A stretch of DNA of 64,000 nucleotides. It comes from Microvirga lotononidis (GTDB taxonomy: Bacteria; Pseudomonadota; Alphaproteobacteria; Rhizobiales; Beijerinckiaceae). Positions 26,202 to 33,891 of this stretch are shown here, piece after piece. The notes beneath the pieces are model-generated. The model made no database searches and had not been told where the DNA came from. It saw nothing but the letters and a program-made list of their open reading frames with translations. The stretch lies in NCBI RefSeq assembly GCF_034627025.1, contig NZ_CP141048.1, positions 2,864,001 to 2,928,000 of the forward strand, in the 5' to 3' direction. The translations under genes were made by a program, and so were the position numbers. Each line of letters begins with the position of its first letter. Position 1 is the first letter of the stretch.

Positions 26202-27089
26202 ATGTCCGCGACCCCCTTCGATCAACGTGATGGATGGATCTGGTACGACGGGCAGATCGTACCCTGGAAGGACGCCAAGCTGCATGTTCTCTCGCATGGT
26301 CTGCACTACGGATCCTCCGTGTTCGAAGGCGAGCGGGCCTATGGCGGCGAGATCTTCAAGTCGACCGAGCATTCCGAGCGCCTCAAGAAATCGGGCCAAA
26401 TCCTCGATTTCGAGATCCCCTACACGGTGGCCGAGATCGATGCGGCCAAGCGCCTCGTCCTGGAGAAGAACGGGATGAAGGACGCCTATCTGCGTCCCGT
26501 CGCCTGGCGCGGCTCGGAGATGATGGGCGTGGCCGCGCAGGACAACAAGATCCACCTTGCCATCGCAGCTTGGGAATGGCCGAGCTATTTCGACCCGGCT
26601 CAGAAGATGAAGGGCATCCGCATCGACATGGCGGAATACCGCCGTCCCGATCCGGCCACGGCCCCATCGGCCGCGAAGGCCGCGGGTCTCTACATGATCT
26701 GCACCATCTCCAAGCATAAGGCGGAGCGGAAGGGCTATGCCGATGCGCTCATGCTCGACTGGCAGGGCCGGGTTGCCGAATGCACCGGCGCCAACGTGTT
26801 CTTCATCCGCGACGGTGTCGTTCACACGCCGATCGCCGATTGCTTCCTTGATGGCATCACCCGCCGTACGGTGATCGATCTCGCCAAGCGTCGCGGCTTC
26901 GGGGTGGAAGAGCGCCGGATCATGCCGGAGGAGCTCCCGAGCTTCAACGAGTGCTTCATCACCGGCACGGCCGCCGAGGTCACGCCCGTGTCGGAGATCG
27001 GTCCCTACCGCTTCCAGCCCGGCAACATGACCAAGGTGCTGATGGAGGACTACTCGGCCGAGGTGCAGCCTAAGAGCAAGGCGGCTTAA
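26202..27089 (+). CDS. ilvE: Branched-chain amino acid aminotransferase
   Basis: A 295-residue class IV PLP aminotransferase. HVLSHGLHYGSSVFEGERAY is the family N-terminal signature, and the PLP-lysine region lies in the SAAKAAGLY stretch. AECTGANVFFI and the segment ITGTAAEVTPV complete the class IV pattern. It transfers amino groups to and from Val, Leu and Ile. It diverges from petP, the usual arrangement in this order, with AAGGAGAAG before the ATG. Confidence 0.93.
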   Translation: MSATPFDQRDGWIWYDGQIVPWKDAKLHVLSHGLHYGSSVFEGERAYGGEIFKSTEHSERLKKSGQILDFEIPYTVAEIDAAKRLVLEKNGMKDAYLRPVAWRGSEMMGVAAQDNKIHLAIAAWEWPSYFDPAQKMKGIRIDMAEYRRPDPATAPSAAKAAGLYMICTISKHKAERKGYADALMLDWQGRVAECTGANVFFIRDGVVHTPIADCFLDGITRRTVIDLAKRRGFGVEERRIMPEELPSFNECFITGTAAEVTPVSEIGPYRFQPGNMTKVLMEDYSAEVQPKSKAA

Positions 27090-27606
27090 GTCGCCCTGCA
27101 GCCACGCCCCCAAGCCCTCATTCGACGATCTCGTTCGTAACGCGCTCGCGGGTACTGCCTTACACCCTTCGAGGGGAGGAGCGCTCCTCCACCCTCATCC
27201 TGCGTCTCGAAGGATCGTCCTGGCGAGACCGGGACGACACCCTCCCACGTCATGGCCTGGCTTGACCCGGCCATCCCGATTGGTGAAGCGCCGCGCCTTT
27301 CCGATCGAGATCACCGGCACAAGGCCGGTGATGACGTGGCGGGGGTGGTCCCGGCCGTGCGGTGGTGTCATCCCCGGCGAGCGGAGCGAGGGAAGGGATC
27401 CACGATCAAGCGTCGAGCCATGGATTCCCTTCCCCTCCGCTGCGCTCCGGCCGGGAATGACAACCACGTCGTCATGGCCTCCCGGGACTTGATCCGGGGA
27501 CCAGTGCCGTCCGTCCCGATCCTCTGAAGCACCGAGCCTAACCATATCGGGATCGCCGGGACTGATCCCCGGATCGGGTCCAGGCACGGCCAGGGCGGTA
27601 CGAGAT
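27090..27606. other. Gene-free region with interspersed repeats
   Basis: No gene is supported here. It holds a TCATGGCCTGG/CCGGCCATCCCGAT palindrome (about 27248-27282), copy B of the 171-bp repeat, and a further palindromic stretch (CCCGGGACTTGATCCGGGG). It resembles the 10-11 kb repeat block. Confidence 0.7.
27310..27479. repeat. 171-bp interspersed repeat, copy B
   Basis: Matches 10690-10860 with only three visible differences, including one missing G in a G-run. Both copies continue into a short shared flank (CCGTCCGTCCCGATCC) after an unrelated insert. The structure is a long imperfect hairpin. Confidence 0.85.
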
Positions 27607-28851
27607 CTAAAAATCCTCCGCATCGGGAATGCGGTTGAAGGCGATTTTCGCCCCGGCATAGCCGCCGGGGATCGTGACCCAGGGCCCCCAGTGAAGGAGG
27701 GTCTTGCGGTGGGTTCCGTTCAGCCGGTCGGCGATGGTCGACAGATATTCCATCCGGCGTTTGAGCTGCGCCTCCGGCGTGTGGTCGAACAGATCGTCCT
27801 CGATCTCGCCCAGCGGCACCAGATCGTGCAGGGCGACATGCACGCTGCGGCTGCGATGCATTTCCTCCCGTTCGGCATGGAGAAAGAGGCGGCTGAGCGA
27901 GGCCAGCAGGGAGGGGTCGTCCCAGGTCGGCCGGAAGCGTTCCTCCCCATACCATCCGGCGCTGTTCCTGTCCGTCAGCCAGAGGGAAAGCGTCCGGGCC
28001 GAGAAGCCGGCGCGGCGCATGCGGGCCGCAGCTTTGGCGAGGAGAACCCGTGCCGCCGCATAGGCCCCGTTCAGGGAGCGCCAGTCCGACGGCAGAACCC
28101 GTCCATGCCCGAACATCCGGCGCTGAGTCTCGGGGCGTTCCACGGTATAGCCGTGGAGCCCCATCCAGAGCCGCTCTCCCTCGACGCTCCCCCAGAGTCG
28201 GCGCAGCTCCTTGGGCTGGAGCCGCCACAAGGCCTCCATGTCGGCGATTCCGGCACGGGCGAGGCGCGCCGCATTGCCTTGGGCGATGCCGGGGATATCC
28301 GTCAGATCCAGGGAAAGCAGGCGTCCCGGCAGATCATCCGGATGAAGGGCCACGAGGCCGTCGGGCTTTTCCATCTCGGCCGCGATCTTGGCCAGGAGGT
28401 CGTTGGGGCCGAGGCCGACCGAACAGGTGAGGGTCGGGCCGATCCCGGCGGCAATGGCCTCCTTGACGCGCCGCCCGATGTCGAGCGCCCGCGACCACTC
28501 GGCGGGCAGGAGCGCGCAGAGCATCTCGTCGATGGAGCAGACCGCCTTGACCGGAACAACGGTCTCGATGGTCCGGATGATGTCCTTGTGCAGGTCCACA
28601 TACAGCTCGTGCCGCGCGGTCACGAGAACGAGGTCGGGGCATTGCCTGCGGGCGTCGCGCACGAAGGTGCCGCGCTTGATTCCCTTGGCCTTCGCCTCCC
28701 GGCTGGCGGCGATGAGGCCCGTGTGCTCGGAATCGACTGGGATCACCCCGACCGGCTTGCCGCGCAGATGCGGCTGAAGGTGCTGCTCGGCGCTGGCGAA
28801 GAAGGAATCGAAGTCGACGTAGAGCCGCTCCAGCCCGGTCGGTTTGCGCAT
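27607..28851 (-). CDS. Y-family DNA polymerase (ImpB/MucB/SamB type)
   Basis: A 414-residue translesion polymerase. The catalytic carboxylates are in YVDFDSFFASAEQ (D13) and CSIDEM (D108, E109). A helix-hairpin-helix (LTDIPGIAQGNAARLARAGI) and a little-finger domain follow. It is divergent from textbook DinB and belongs to the group often annotated as ImpB-like. The ATG at 28851 has AGGTGG upstream; longer in-frame starts run through a repeat. A LexA-type box about 155 bases upstream suggests SOS control. It presumably bypasses DNA lesions. Confidence 0.82.
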   Translation of the reverse strand: MRKPTGLERLYVDFDSFFASAEQHLQPHLRGKPVGVIPVDSEHTGLIAASREAKAKGIKRGTFVRDARRQCPDLVLVTARHELYVDLHKDIIRTIETVVPVKAVCSIDEMLCALLPAEWSRALDIGRRVKEAIAAGIGPTLTCSVGLGPNDLLAKIAAEMEKPDGLVALHPDDLPGRLLSLDLTDIPGIAQGNAARLARAGIADMEALWRLQPKELRRLWGSVEGERLWMGLHGYTVERPETQRRMFGHGRVLPSDWRSLNGAYAAARVLLAKAAARMRRAGFSARTLSLWLTDRNSAGWYGEERFRPTWDDPSLLASLSRLFLHAEREEMHRSRSVHVALHDLVPLGEIEDDLFDHTPEAQLKRRMEYLSTIADRLNGTHRKTLLHWGPWVTIPGGYAGAKIAFNRIPDAEDF

Positions 28852-28881
28852 CCCGCCACCTGCTTGCTGATCCAGAGCCTC

Positions 28882-29000
28882 GGACCCAAAAGTGGATTTG
28901 CACTTTTGGGATCCATCCGATGCTCCCGCCATTGATGAGCGCATCGTGCGGAAAACCGGATCCACTTTTCGCTGACGCGTCCCTCTGGGTCCGTACGATG
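28882..29000. repeat. Compound palindromic repeat upstream of the Y-family polymerase
   Basis: An inner perfect 10-bp stem CCCAAAAGTG / CACTTTTGGG (28885-28910) is followed by arms CATCGTGCGG and CCGTACGATG (28942-28951, 28991-29000). These arms enclose GGAAAACCGGATCCACTTTTC and a GCTGACGCG segment. The second part is related to the element at 59789-59878. It sits between the LexA-type box and the polymerase start, so it is probably transcribed as leader. Confidence 0.65.
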
Positions 29001-29005
29001 TGCTA

Positions 29006-29020
29006 GAACGAATCAAGAAC
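29006..29020 (-). promoter_or_regulatory. LexA-type box for the Y-family polymerase
   Basis: GAAC-N7-GAAC on the plus strand (GTTC-N7-GTTC on the minus strand), exactly the alphaproteobacterial LexA operator pattern. It lies in the promoter region of the minus-strand polymerase gene. A second such box is 113 bases away on the other side of the divergent region. Confidence 0.65.
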
Positions 29021-29098
29021 ATAAGCTTGGCGGCGAGTCGAGGTCGGTATCTGTGGATAACGGGGATTAATCGGCCGGGTTAATCCTCCTTTCCTTGA

Positions 29099-29123
29099 GG
29101 AACCAAGGCTCTGTAAGTGTGTT
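29099..29123 (+). promoter_or_regulatory. Candidate sigma-EcfG promoter of the DUF3072 gene
   Basis: GGAAC (29099-29103), 16-base spacer, TGTT (29120-29123). It matches GGAAC-N16-CGTT except for the first base of the -10 element. The predicted start is about 30 bases before the ATG. Confidence 0.5.
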
Positions 29124-29132
29124 CTCGCTTTG

Positions 29133-29147
29133 GAACAAAATGAGAAC
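29133..29147. promoter_or_regulatory. Second LexA-type box
   Basis: GAAC-N7-GAAC between the presumed start site and the ribosome site of the DUF3072 gene. Its reverse complement differs from the box at 10281-10296 at one position over 16 bases (TGTTCTCATTTTGTTC here). Confidence 0.6.
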
Positions 29148-29161
29148 AATAGGAGTCCTGC

Positions 29162-29437
29162 ATGTCTTCGCAAGGTAAAGCGGCAAGCCGCACTGCGGTT
29201 AACCATAAATCTTCCGCAGAGGGAGATAACCCGAAGGTTCATCCTGATCCTTCCGACAACCAGATCAAGGATCCGGACGAGTGGGTCTCCGGCGACGAGC
29301 CGATGACCGGCGCCCAAGCCTCGTATCTGAAGACCCTGTCCGAGCAGGCCCACGATCCGAAGGCTTTCGATCCCGGTCTCGACAAGGCCGAGGCCTCGAA
29401 GCGGATCGATCAGCTGAAGCAGAAGCAGGGGCGTTAA
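29162..29437 (+). CDS. DUF3072 family small protein
   Basis: A 91-residue hydrophilic protein. The N-terminal third is low-complexity. The C-terminal part (WVSGDEPMTGAQASYLKTLSEQA, ending with a basic helix) is the DUF3072 signature. The function is unknown; members are small, charged and often stress-associated. AGGAG precedes the ATG by six bases. The upstream region has both an EcfG-like promoter and a LexA-type box. Confidence 0.82.
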   Translation: MSSQGKAASRTAVNHKSSAEGDNPKVHPDPSDNQIKDPDEWVSGDEPMTGAQASYLKTLSEQAHDPKAFDPGLDKAEASKRIDQLKQKQGR

Positions 29438-29586
29438 GGTCGACGCGCCGCCGCTGTCGCCTCTGGCTTTCACGAACGCGACAGCGGCGGCCAAAATCGA
29501 ATGGCTCAGCCCTTCCGAAACCCTCCGGCTATCACCACATGGGGCCCAAGGAGCATTGTGCTCCAGAGGGATGGAAAACAGACACG

Positions 29587-30618
29587 ATGATGAAATTTGC
29601 TTCTCGCCGCAGTCGGGTGATGGTCGCCTTAGCGGCGGCCCTGGTCCTTGCCGGAAGTGCGGCCGAGGCTCGCGTCGGCGGCCGGAGCAGTTTCGGCTCG
29701 CGCGGTGCACGCACCTACACACCTCCGCCGGCGACCCGGACGGCGCCCGAAGCGGCGGCCCCGATCCAGCGCTCGCAGATTCCGAACCAGGGTCCGAACA
29801 TGACCCGGCCCGGTACACCGGCCCCGAACGTGGCGCAGCCGCGCCGTTTCGGCTTCGGCACGGGCCTGATGGCCGGCCTGTTTGGCGCGGGCCTGCTCGG
29901 CATGCTGTTCGGCCATGGCTTCTTCGGCGGCCTCGGCGGCCTTGCTTCGATCTTCGGCCTTCTGCTCCAGATCGGCCTCGTGGTCCTGCTGGTCTCATTC
30001 GCCATGAAGTGGTTCCGCAGGCGCCAGGAGCCGGCCTATGCCGGCCCTGATCAGGGCTATGCCCGGTCCATGGGCGGCAGCGTGCCGCCGACGGGCGGAC
30101 GGCCCATGAGCGGCGGTTTGGGGGCTGGTTTAGGCGGTGGTCTCGGCAGTGCCCTGGGCGGCGCCCTCGGCGGCCGATCCCAGCAGGCTCAGGCCCGGCC
30201 GGGCGTGCGAGACGAGATCGGCATCGGCGAGAGCGATTACGCTGCCTTCGAGCGCGGCCTCGTCGAGATGCAGGACGCCTATTCGCGCGAAGACGTCGCG
30301 AAGCTCTGGCAGCTCGCCACGCCCGAGATGGCCGGCTACATCCAGGAAGAGCTCAACGACAACGCGGCCCGCGGCGTCGTGAACAAGCTTTCCAATGTGC
30401 GCCTGAACCAAGGCGATCTGTCGGAAGCCTGGCGTGAGGGCAGCACGGATTACGCGACCGTCGCCATGCGCTTCGGCATTACCGACGTGATGACGGACCG
30501 GGCTACGGGCCGTGTGGTGGAAGGCGACCCGAACAAGGTCGAGGAGGCGACGGAGCTCTGGACCTTCCGCCGGGACCAGGGCGGTTCCTGGAAGGTCTCG
30601 GCGATCCAGCAGGCCTAA
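29587..30618 (+). CDS. Tim44-domain protein with a single membrane anchor
   Basis: A protein of 343 residues if started at the first of two adjacent ATGs. There is a signal-like N-terminus (VMVALAAALVLAGSAAEARV), a Pro-rich linker, a Gly/Phe/Leu-rich hydrophobic region at about 95-140 (including GLLLQIGLVVLLVSFAMKWF) and a Gly-rich stretch. A C-terminal Tim44-like domain (about 205-343, from DYAAFERGLVEMQDAYSREDV to the end) completes it. Bacterial Tim44-like proteins are membrane-associated and of uncertain function. It has a strong terminator directly after it. Confidence 0.85.
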   Translation: MMKFASRRSRVMVALAAALVLAGSAAEARVGGRSSFGSRGARTYTPPPATRTAPEAAAPIQRSQIPNQGPNMTRPGTPAPNVAQPRRFGFGTGLMAGLFGAGLLGMLFGHGFFGGLGGLASIFGLLLQIGLVVLLVSFAMKWFRRRQEPAYAGPDQGYARSMGGSVPPTGGRPMSGGLGAGLGGGLGSALGGALGGRSQQAQARPGVRDEIGIGESDYAAFERGLVEMQDAYSREDVAKLWQLATPEMAGYIQEELNDNAARGVVNKLSNVRLNQGDLSEAWREGSTDYATVAMRFGITDVMTDRATGRVVEGDPNKVEEATELWTFRRDQGGSWKVSAIQQA

Positions 30619-30640
30619 TTCCCGATCACGCGAATACGAA

Positions 30641-30669
30641 AGCGGCCGGTCTCCACCGGCCGCTTTTTT
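30641..30669 (+). terminator. Rho-independent terminator of the Tim44-like gene
   Basis: A 10-bp perfect stem AGCGGCCGGT / ACCGGCCGCT with a CTCC loop followed by six T's. Confidence 0.92.
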
Positions 30670-30693
30670 GTGTTCGGGATGGGGAGACGGGAC

Positions 30694-31275
30694 CTATTCG
30701 GCCGCCGCACGCCGGCCCGCATGCGAACCTTCGCGGACTTCCTCGATGATCTTGCTTACGAAGGCATCGAGATCGCCCGGGTTGCGGCTGGTGATGAGGC
30801 CCTGATCGGTCACGACCGTCTCGTCCCGCCACTGGCCGCCGGCATTGATCACGTCCGTCTTGATCGAGTGATAGGACGTGCATTGCTTGCCTTTGATCAC
30901 GCCGGCCTCGATGAGAAGCCAGGGTGCGTGGCAGATGGCGGCCAGGGTCTTGCCGGAAGAATAGAAGGCACGGATGATCTCGAGCGCCTTGGGCTCGGTG
31001 CGCAGCTTGTCGGGATTGATCTGTCCGCCGGGCAGGACGAGCGCATCGTAGTCGGCCGGGTTCACATCCTCGAGGTCCTTGTCGACGGAGACGGTCTTGC
31101 CCCAATCCGTCTTGTCCCAGCCGTAGATCTTGCCGGACTTCATGCGCGATTTCGGAGCCGCGATCTCGACCGTCGCACCGGCATCGGCGAGCTTTCCCTG
31201 CGGAACCGTGAGTTCCGATTCCTCGAAGCCATCGGTCGCCATGATGAGGATCTTGGCCTGTTTAATGTCAGGCAT
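30694..31275 (-). CDS. DJ-1/PfpI family protein (type 1 glutamine amidotransferase-like)
   Basis: A 193-residue protein. The nucleophile-elbow motif is AAICHAPW with the catalytic cysteine, after an N-terminal KILIMATDGFEESEL in which the glutamate typical of PfpI is present. Such proteins act as proteases, deglycases or chaperones during stress. The second of two in-frame ATGs (31275) has GGAG at the right distance and is chosen. A perfect GGAAC-N16-CGTT promoter lies upstream, so sigma-EcfG control is likely. Confidence 0.9.
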   Translation of the reverse strand: MPDIKQAKILIMATDGFEESELTVPQGKLADAGATVEIAAPKSRMKSGKIYGWDKTDWGKTVSVDKDLEDVNPADYDALVLPGGQINPDKLRTEPKALEIIRAFYSSGKTLAAICHAPWLLIEAGVIKGKQCTSYHSIKTDVINAGGQWRDETVVTDQGLITSRNPGDLDAFVSKIIEEVREGSHAGRRAAAE

Positions 31276-31308
31276 CGCATTCTCCATTCATTGAGGGATC
31301 TGTCTGAA

Positions 31309-31333
31309 AACGGATGGAAAGATGAGGGGTTCC
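31309..31333 (-). promoter_or_regulatory. Sigma-EcfG promoter of the PfpI-family gene
   Basis: On the minus strand: GGAAC (31333-31329), 16-base spacer, CGTT (31312-31309). This is a perfect match to the general-stress consensus, 34 bases upstream of the start codon. Confidence 0.75.
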
Positions 31334-31340
31334 GCTCGGT

Positions 31341-31365
31341 GGAACCCTGGCGGGACGCTCCTGTT
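31341..31365 (+). promoter_or_regulatory. Candidate sigma-EcfG promoter of the proline-rich peptide gene
   Basis: GGAAC (31341-31345), 16-base spacer, TGTT (31362-31365). It is divergent from the PfpI promoter, with only seven bases between the two GGAAC elements. Confidence 0.55.
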
Positions 31366-31400
31366 GACCCAGTCATGGCTTTGGAAAAGAGGAAGAAACG

Positions 31401-31622
31401 ATGACCAATCCAGGACTGCCGACCAACGATCCTGTTCCCGGCGGCAACATCCCGAGCGAGGTGCCGCCCGGATCCATGCCCGACGAGGAGCCGGATATCG
31501 GTCCGACGGGACCGCGCACGCCGTATCCCGTCAACGATCCGGGCATCACCGATCCGAAGGGGCCAGGCTCCGAACCCGATTACCTTCCGGGCAACCCGAC
31601 GGATCCCGGTACGCGATTCTGA
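31401..31622 (+). CDS. Small proline/glycine/aspartate-rich protein
   Basis: A 73-residue acidic protein with repeated Pro-Asp and Pro-Gly motifs (for example GNIPSEVPPGSMPDEEPDI and the tail NPTDPGTRF). No membrane segment or known domain is seen, and it is probably intrinsically disordered. GAGGAAGAAACG precedes the ATG, and codon-position bias looks genuine. With an EcfG-like promoter upstream it is a plausible general-stress peptide. I know no function for it. Confidence 0.65.
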   Translation: MTNPGLPTNDPVPGGNIPSEVPPGSMPDEEPDIGPTGPRTPYPVNDPGITDPKGPGSEPDYLPGNPTDPGTRF

Positions 31623-31669
31623 TCCGGGTTGTCGGCCCGTGCTGAGCCGGCAGCGACCTCGGCGCCGGC

Positions 31670-32395
31670 TCAGATCTCGATGATGGCGTAAGGCTTGCCG
31701 TTCGGCTTCTCGATATGCTTGGCGACGTTGTAGACCGGCTGGCCGCCGGGCGTGCGTCCCTCGAAGCGGCCGCGATGCGCATGGCCATGAACGATGGCGC
31801 TGACCTTGAAGCGGTCGATGGTCTCCGCCAGACGTGACGAGCCCAGGAACGGATAGATCTCCAGCGGCTCACTCTCGATCGTGTCGGTGATCGGCGCATA
31901 GTGGAGAATGACCATGGAGCGCTTCGCACGCACCTGGCGCATGGCGTTTTCGAGCCGCAGCGTCTCGTTCATGGTCTCGCCGACGAACTGCTTGATGGCC
32001 GGCTCGCCGAAAGAGCCCAGCATGCGGCGCCCGAAGCCGCCGGCGAAGCCTTTCACGCCGACGAAACCGACGCCGTCGATCTCGACGGATTGTCCGTCGA
32101 GGATACGCATGCCGGCATCGCGGAGAATGTGCGTCACCTCTTCGTGCGCACCGCATTCGTAATCGTGGTTGCCGAGAACGCCGACCACAGGAACCGAGCA
32201 GGACTTGATGTCCTGCGCCAGAAGCTCGGCTTCCTTCGGTTTGCCGAGATCGGTGAGATCCCCGGCAAGAACCAGGACATCGGCCTCCCTTGAGATTTCG
32301 CCGAACAGGTCGCGATAGGACGTCCAGTTGTCTTCGCGAACATGAAGGTCGCCCATGGCCGCGACCTTCATGACGTGCTGTGGTTCGTCACTCAT
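31670..32395 (-). CDS. Metallophosphoesterase
   Basis: A 241-residue calcineurin-like phosphoesterase. Metal-binding blocks are readable in order: MGDLHVRED, LAGDLTDLG, GVLGNHDYE, and VHGHAHRG near the C-terminus. The substrate is unknown. The ATG at 32395 lies within the last codons of the upstream nucleotidyltransferase gene (8-base overlap), so the two are translationally coupled. The pairing of a nucleotidyltransferase with a phosphoesterase suggests opposing or sequential chemistry on one substrate, which is inference. Confidence 0.88.
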   Translation of the reverse strand: MSDEPQHVMKVAAMGDLHVREDNWTSYRDLFGEISREADVLVLAGDLTDLGKPKEAELLAQDIKSCSVPVVGVLGNHDYECGAHEEVTHILRDAGMRILDGQSVEIDGVGFVGVKGFAGGFGRRMLGSFGEPAIKQFVGETMNETLRLENAMRQVRAKRSMVILHYAPITDTIESEPLEIYPFLGSSRLAETIDRFKVSAIVHGHAHRGRFEGRTPGGQPVYNVAKHIEKPNGKPYAIIEI

Positions 32396-33203
32396 TCCGC
32401 CATTCACCTTCGCCGCCGACATCGGCGAAGCCCCATTGCTTGACATCGATCTCGTAATCGATGCGGGAGAACATTCGTCCGCGACAGACCTTCATCTGCG
32501 GCGGCGGAAGATCGAGCTGCTTGGAAAGCCTGTCGAGGAGCTCGTCCATCACCCAGCGCGGAACCTTGTCGCGCTCCGACGGGTAGATCCAACGGAAGTT
32601 GAGCAGGTGCATGAGCAGCACCTCCCAATGAACTTCCATGTAGGCGAGCAGGGCATGCCAGTCGATCTGGTCGTGCGCCTTCAGAATCGTGTGCGCCACG
32701 TCCGCGCCGTCATAGCGGTGGCGCAGCTGGATGAAGCATTTCGACCAGACGAGCTCGGTCGGCCCGACGATACGAACCGGGGTGCCGAAGACCTCGATCT
32801 GGCGCGCGCGCTCGAACCACTGGTCGCCGATCGGCATGGTGCCGTTCGACGAGGCGAAGATCACGTCGAAGAAGTACTGACCCTTGAAAACCTTGCCGAG
32901 CCAGCGGTCGTCCTCGATCTCGACGGAATAGCCGATGCTCTTGAAATGCGACAGGACGCGGGTGTAGTCGCCGGCCTTGCAGAAGATGTCGAGGTCCTTG
33001 GTCGGCCGGGTGATCCCCGTATAGGCCGATAGGGCATAGGTGCCGGCGAGCAGGAAGGGCAGGCCGAGGTTGTTCAGCTCCCGAAGAGCCTCGGCATAGA
33101 AGGCTTCGGATTCCGGGTATTTGAGGGTCGGTTCCGCCTTGGCATCCATGAGAGGGACGCCGTGATGGGAACCTGAAACGAGATCTGGGTCGTGAACTGC
33201 CAT
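32388..33203 (-). CDS. Nucleotidyltransferase-like protein
   Basis: A 271-residue protein from the ATG at 33203; ATG 33149 is an alternative and only a TTG lies further upstream. The N-terminal half resembles a minimal nucleotidyltransferase fold: LPFLLAGTYALSAYTG, then TRPTKDLDIFC with the DxD metal-binding pair. The rest is helical and unassigned. It is the first gene of the pair with the metallophosphoesterase. A GGAAC-N16-TGTT site upstream hints at stress control. The transferred nucleotide and acceptor are not known. Confidence 0.7.
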   Translation of the reverse strand: MAVHDPDLVSGSHHGVPLMDAKAEPTLKYPESEAFYAEALRELNNLGLPFLLAGTYALSAYTGITRPTKDLDIFCKAGDYTRVLSHFKSIGYSVEIEDDRWLGKVFKGQYFFDVIFASSNGTMPIGDQWFERARQIEVFGTPVRIVGPTELVWSKCFIQLRHRYDGADVAHTILKAHDQIDWHALLAYMEVHWEVLLMHLLNFRWIYPSERDKVPRWVMDELLDRLSKQLDLPPPQMKVCRGRMFSRIDYEIDVKQWGFADVGGEGEWRNE

Positions 33204-33243
33204 GGCCTTGTCCAAGCGCGGCCAAGAATGCCCCGCGTTCGAC

Positions 33244-33268
33244 AACAGAATGGCCGAAGTGAAGTTCC
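33244..33268 (-). promoter_or_regulatory. Candidate sigma-EcfG promoter of the nucleotidyltransferase/phosphoesterase pair
   Basis: On the minus strand: GGAAC (33268-33264), 16-base spacer, TGTT (33247-33244). It lies about 40 bases upstream of the chosen start codon. Confidence 0.5.
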
Positions 33269-33383
33269 GTACCGGCCGAGTTCAATGCCGGAAGGATCGG
33301 CAGGCCCGGATCAAGCTTTCTTGAGCTTGGAGCTGTGCCGGATTCTCGCGCACCGAACCGGATCCACGACGCCGAAGAACGCC

Positions 33384-33761
33384 CTAATGATCTCCGTGCG
33401 AGACACGGACATCGCGCGGGCTGTTGAGAATTTCGAGCAGACTCTGGGCGATGTGGCGGGCTTCGTCGTCCTTGAGGCGCAACAGGAAGGGCGGCATCAT
33501 GCCGGCCTGGAGAGCCACCACGGCCATGCCGTGCTCGTCCATGCCGACGTCGATGGTCTGAGAGGTCACGTCCACCAGCTCTTCCGGGGTGTCGTCGCCG
33601 CCCTCCTCGGAGGATTCGCCGATGGCGGTGAGCAACTGGCTCACGGCCCTGACGAGCGAGCGTGCAGCATGAGGATCCATGACCACGGCGGTCGATTGCT
33701 CGCCCTTCTGGAATGCCAGTTGGATGTTGTCGCCTTCGAGCGTGACTGAAATACCTGCCAT
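33384..33761 (-). CDS. Conserved hypothetical protein
   Basis: A 125-residue soluble protein with no signal peptide or membrane segment. It alternates beta-like stretches (GISVTLEGDNIQLAFQ) with acidic loops (GESSEEGGDDTPEEL) and ends in a helix (ARHIAQSLLEIL). The ATG at 33761 has GAGG seven bases upstream and is preferred over an in-frame start seven codons earlier. I recognise no family. It lies alone between the nucleotidyltransferase and BON genes. Confidence 0.65.
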   Translation of the reverse strand: MAGISVTLEGDNIQLAFQKGEQSTAVVMDPHAARSLVRAVSQLLTAIGESSEEGGDDTPEELVDVTSQTIDVGMDEHGMAVVALQAGMMPPFLLRLKDDEARHIAQSLLEILNSPRDVRVSHGDH

Positions 33762-33891
33762 AAGCGTCCTCGTCTTTCCCATCTCCCATATGGGGAGCGC
33801 CTGTGTCAGGGAAAGGCTACGACCTTCGTACGACAGATGTGCCTCGCCCCCAAGGGGAGAAGCACAGCCTGGTAAACCGGGGCAGGGCGGG

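Noticed and set aside
29281..29586. Upstream extension of the Tim44-like gene
   Set aside because: It overlaps the DUF3072 gene in another frame and lacks a signal peptide; the ATG at 29587 starts a clean export signal.
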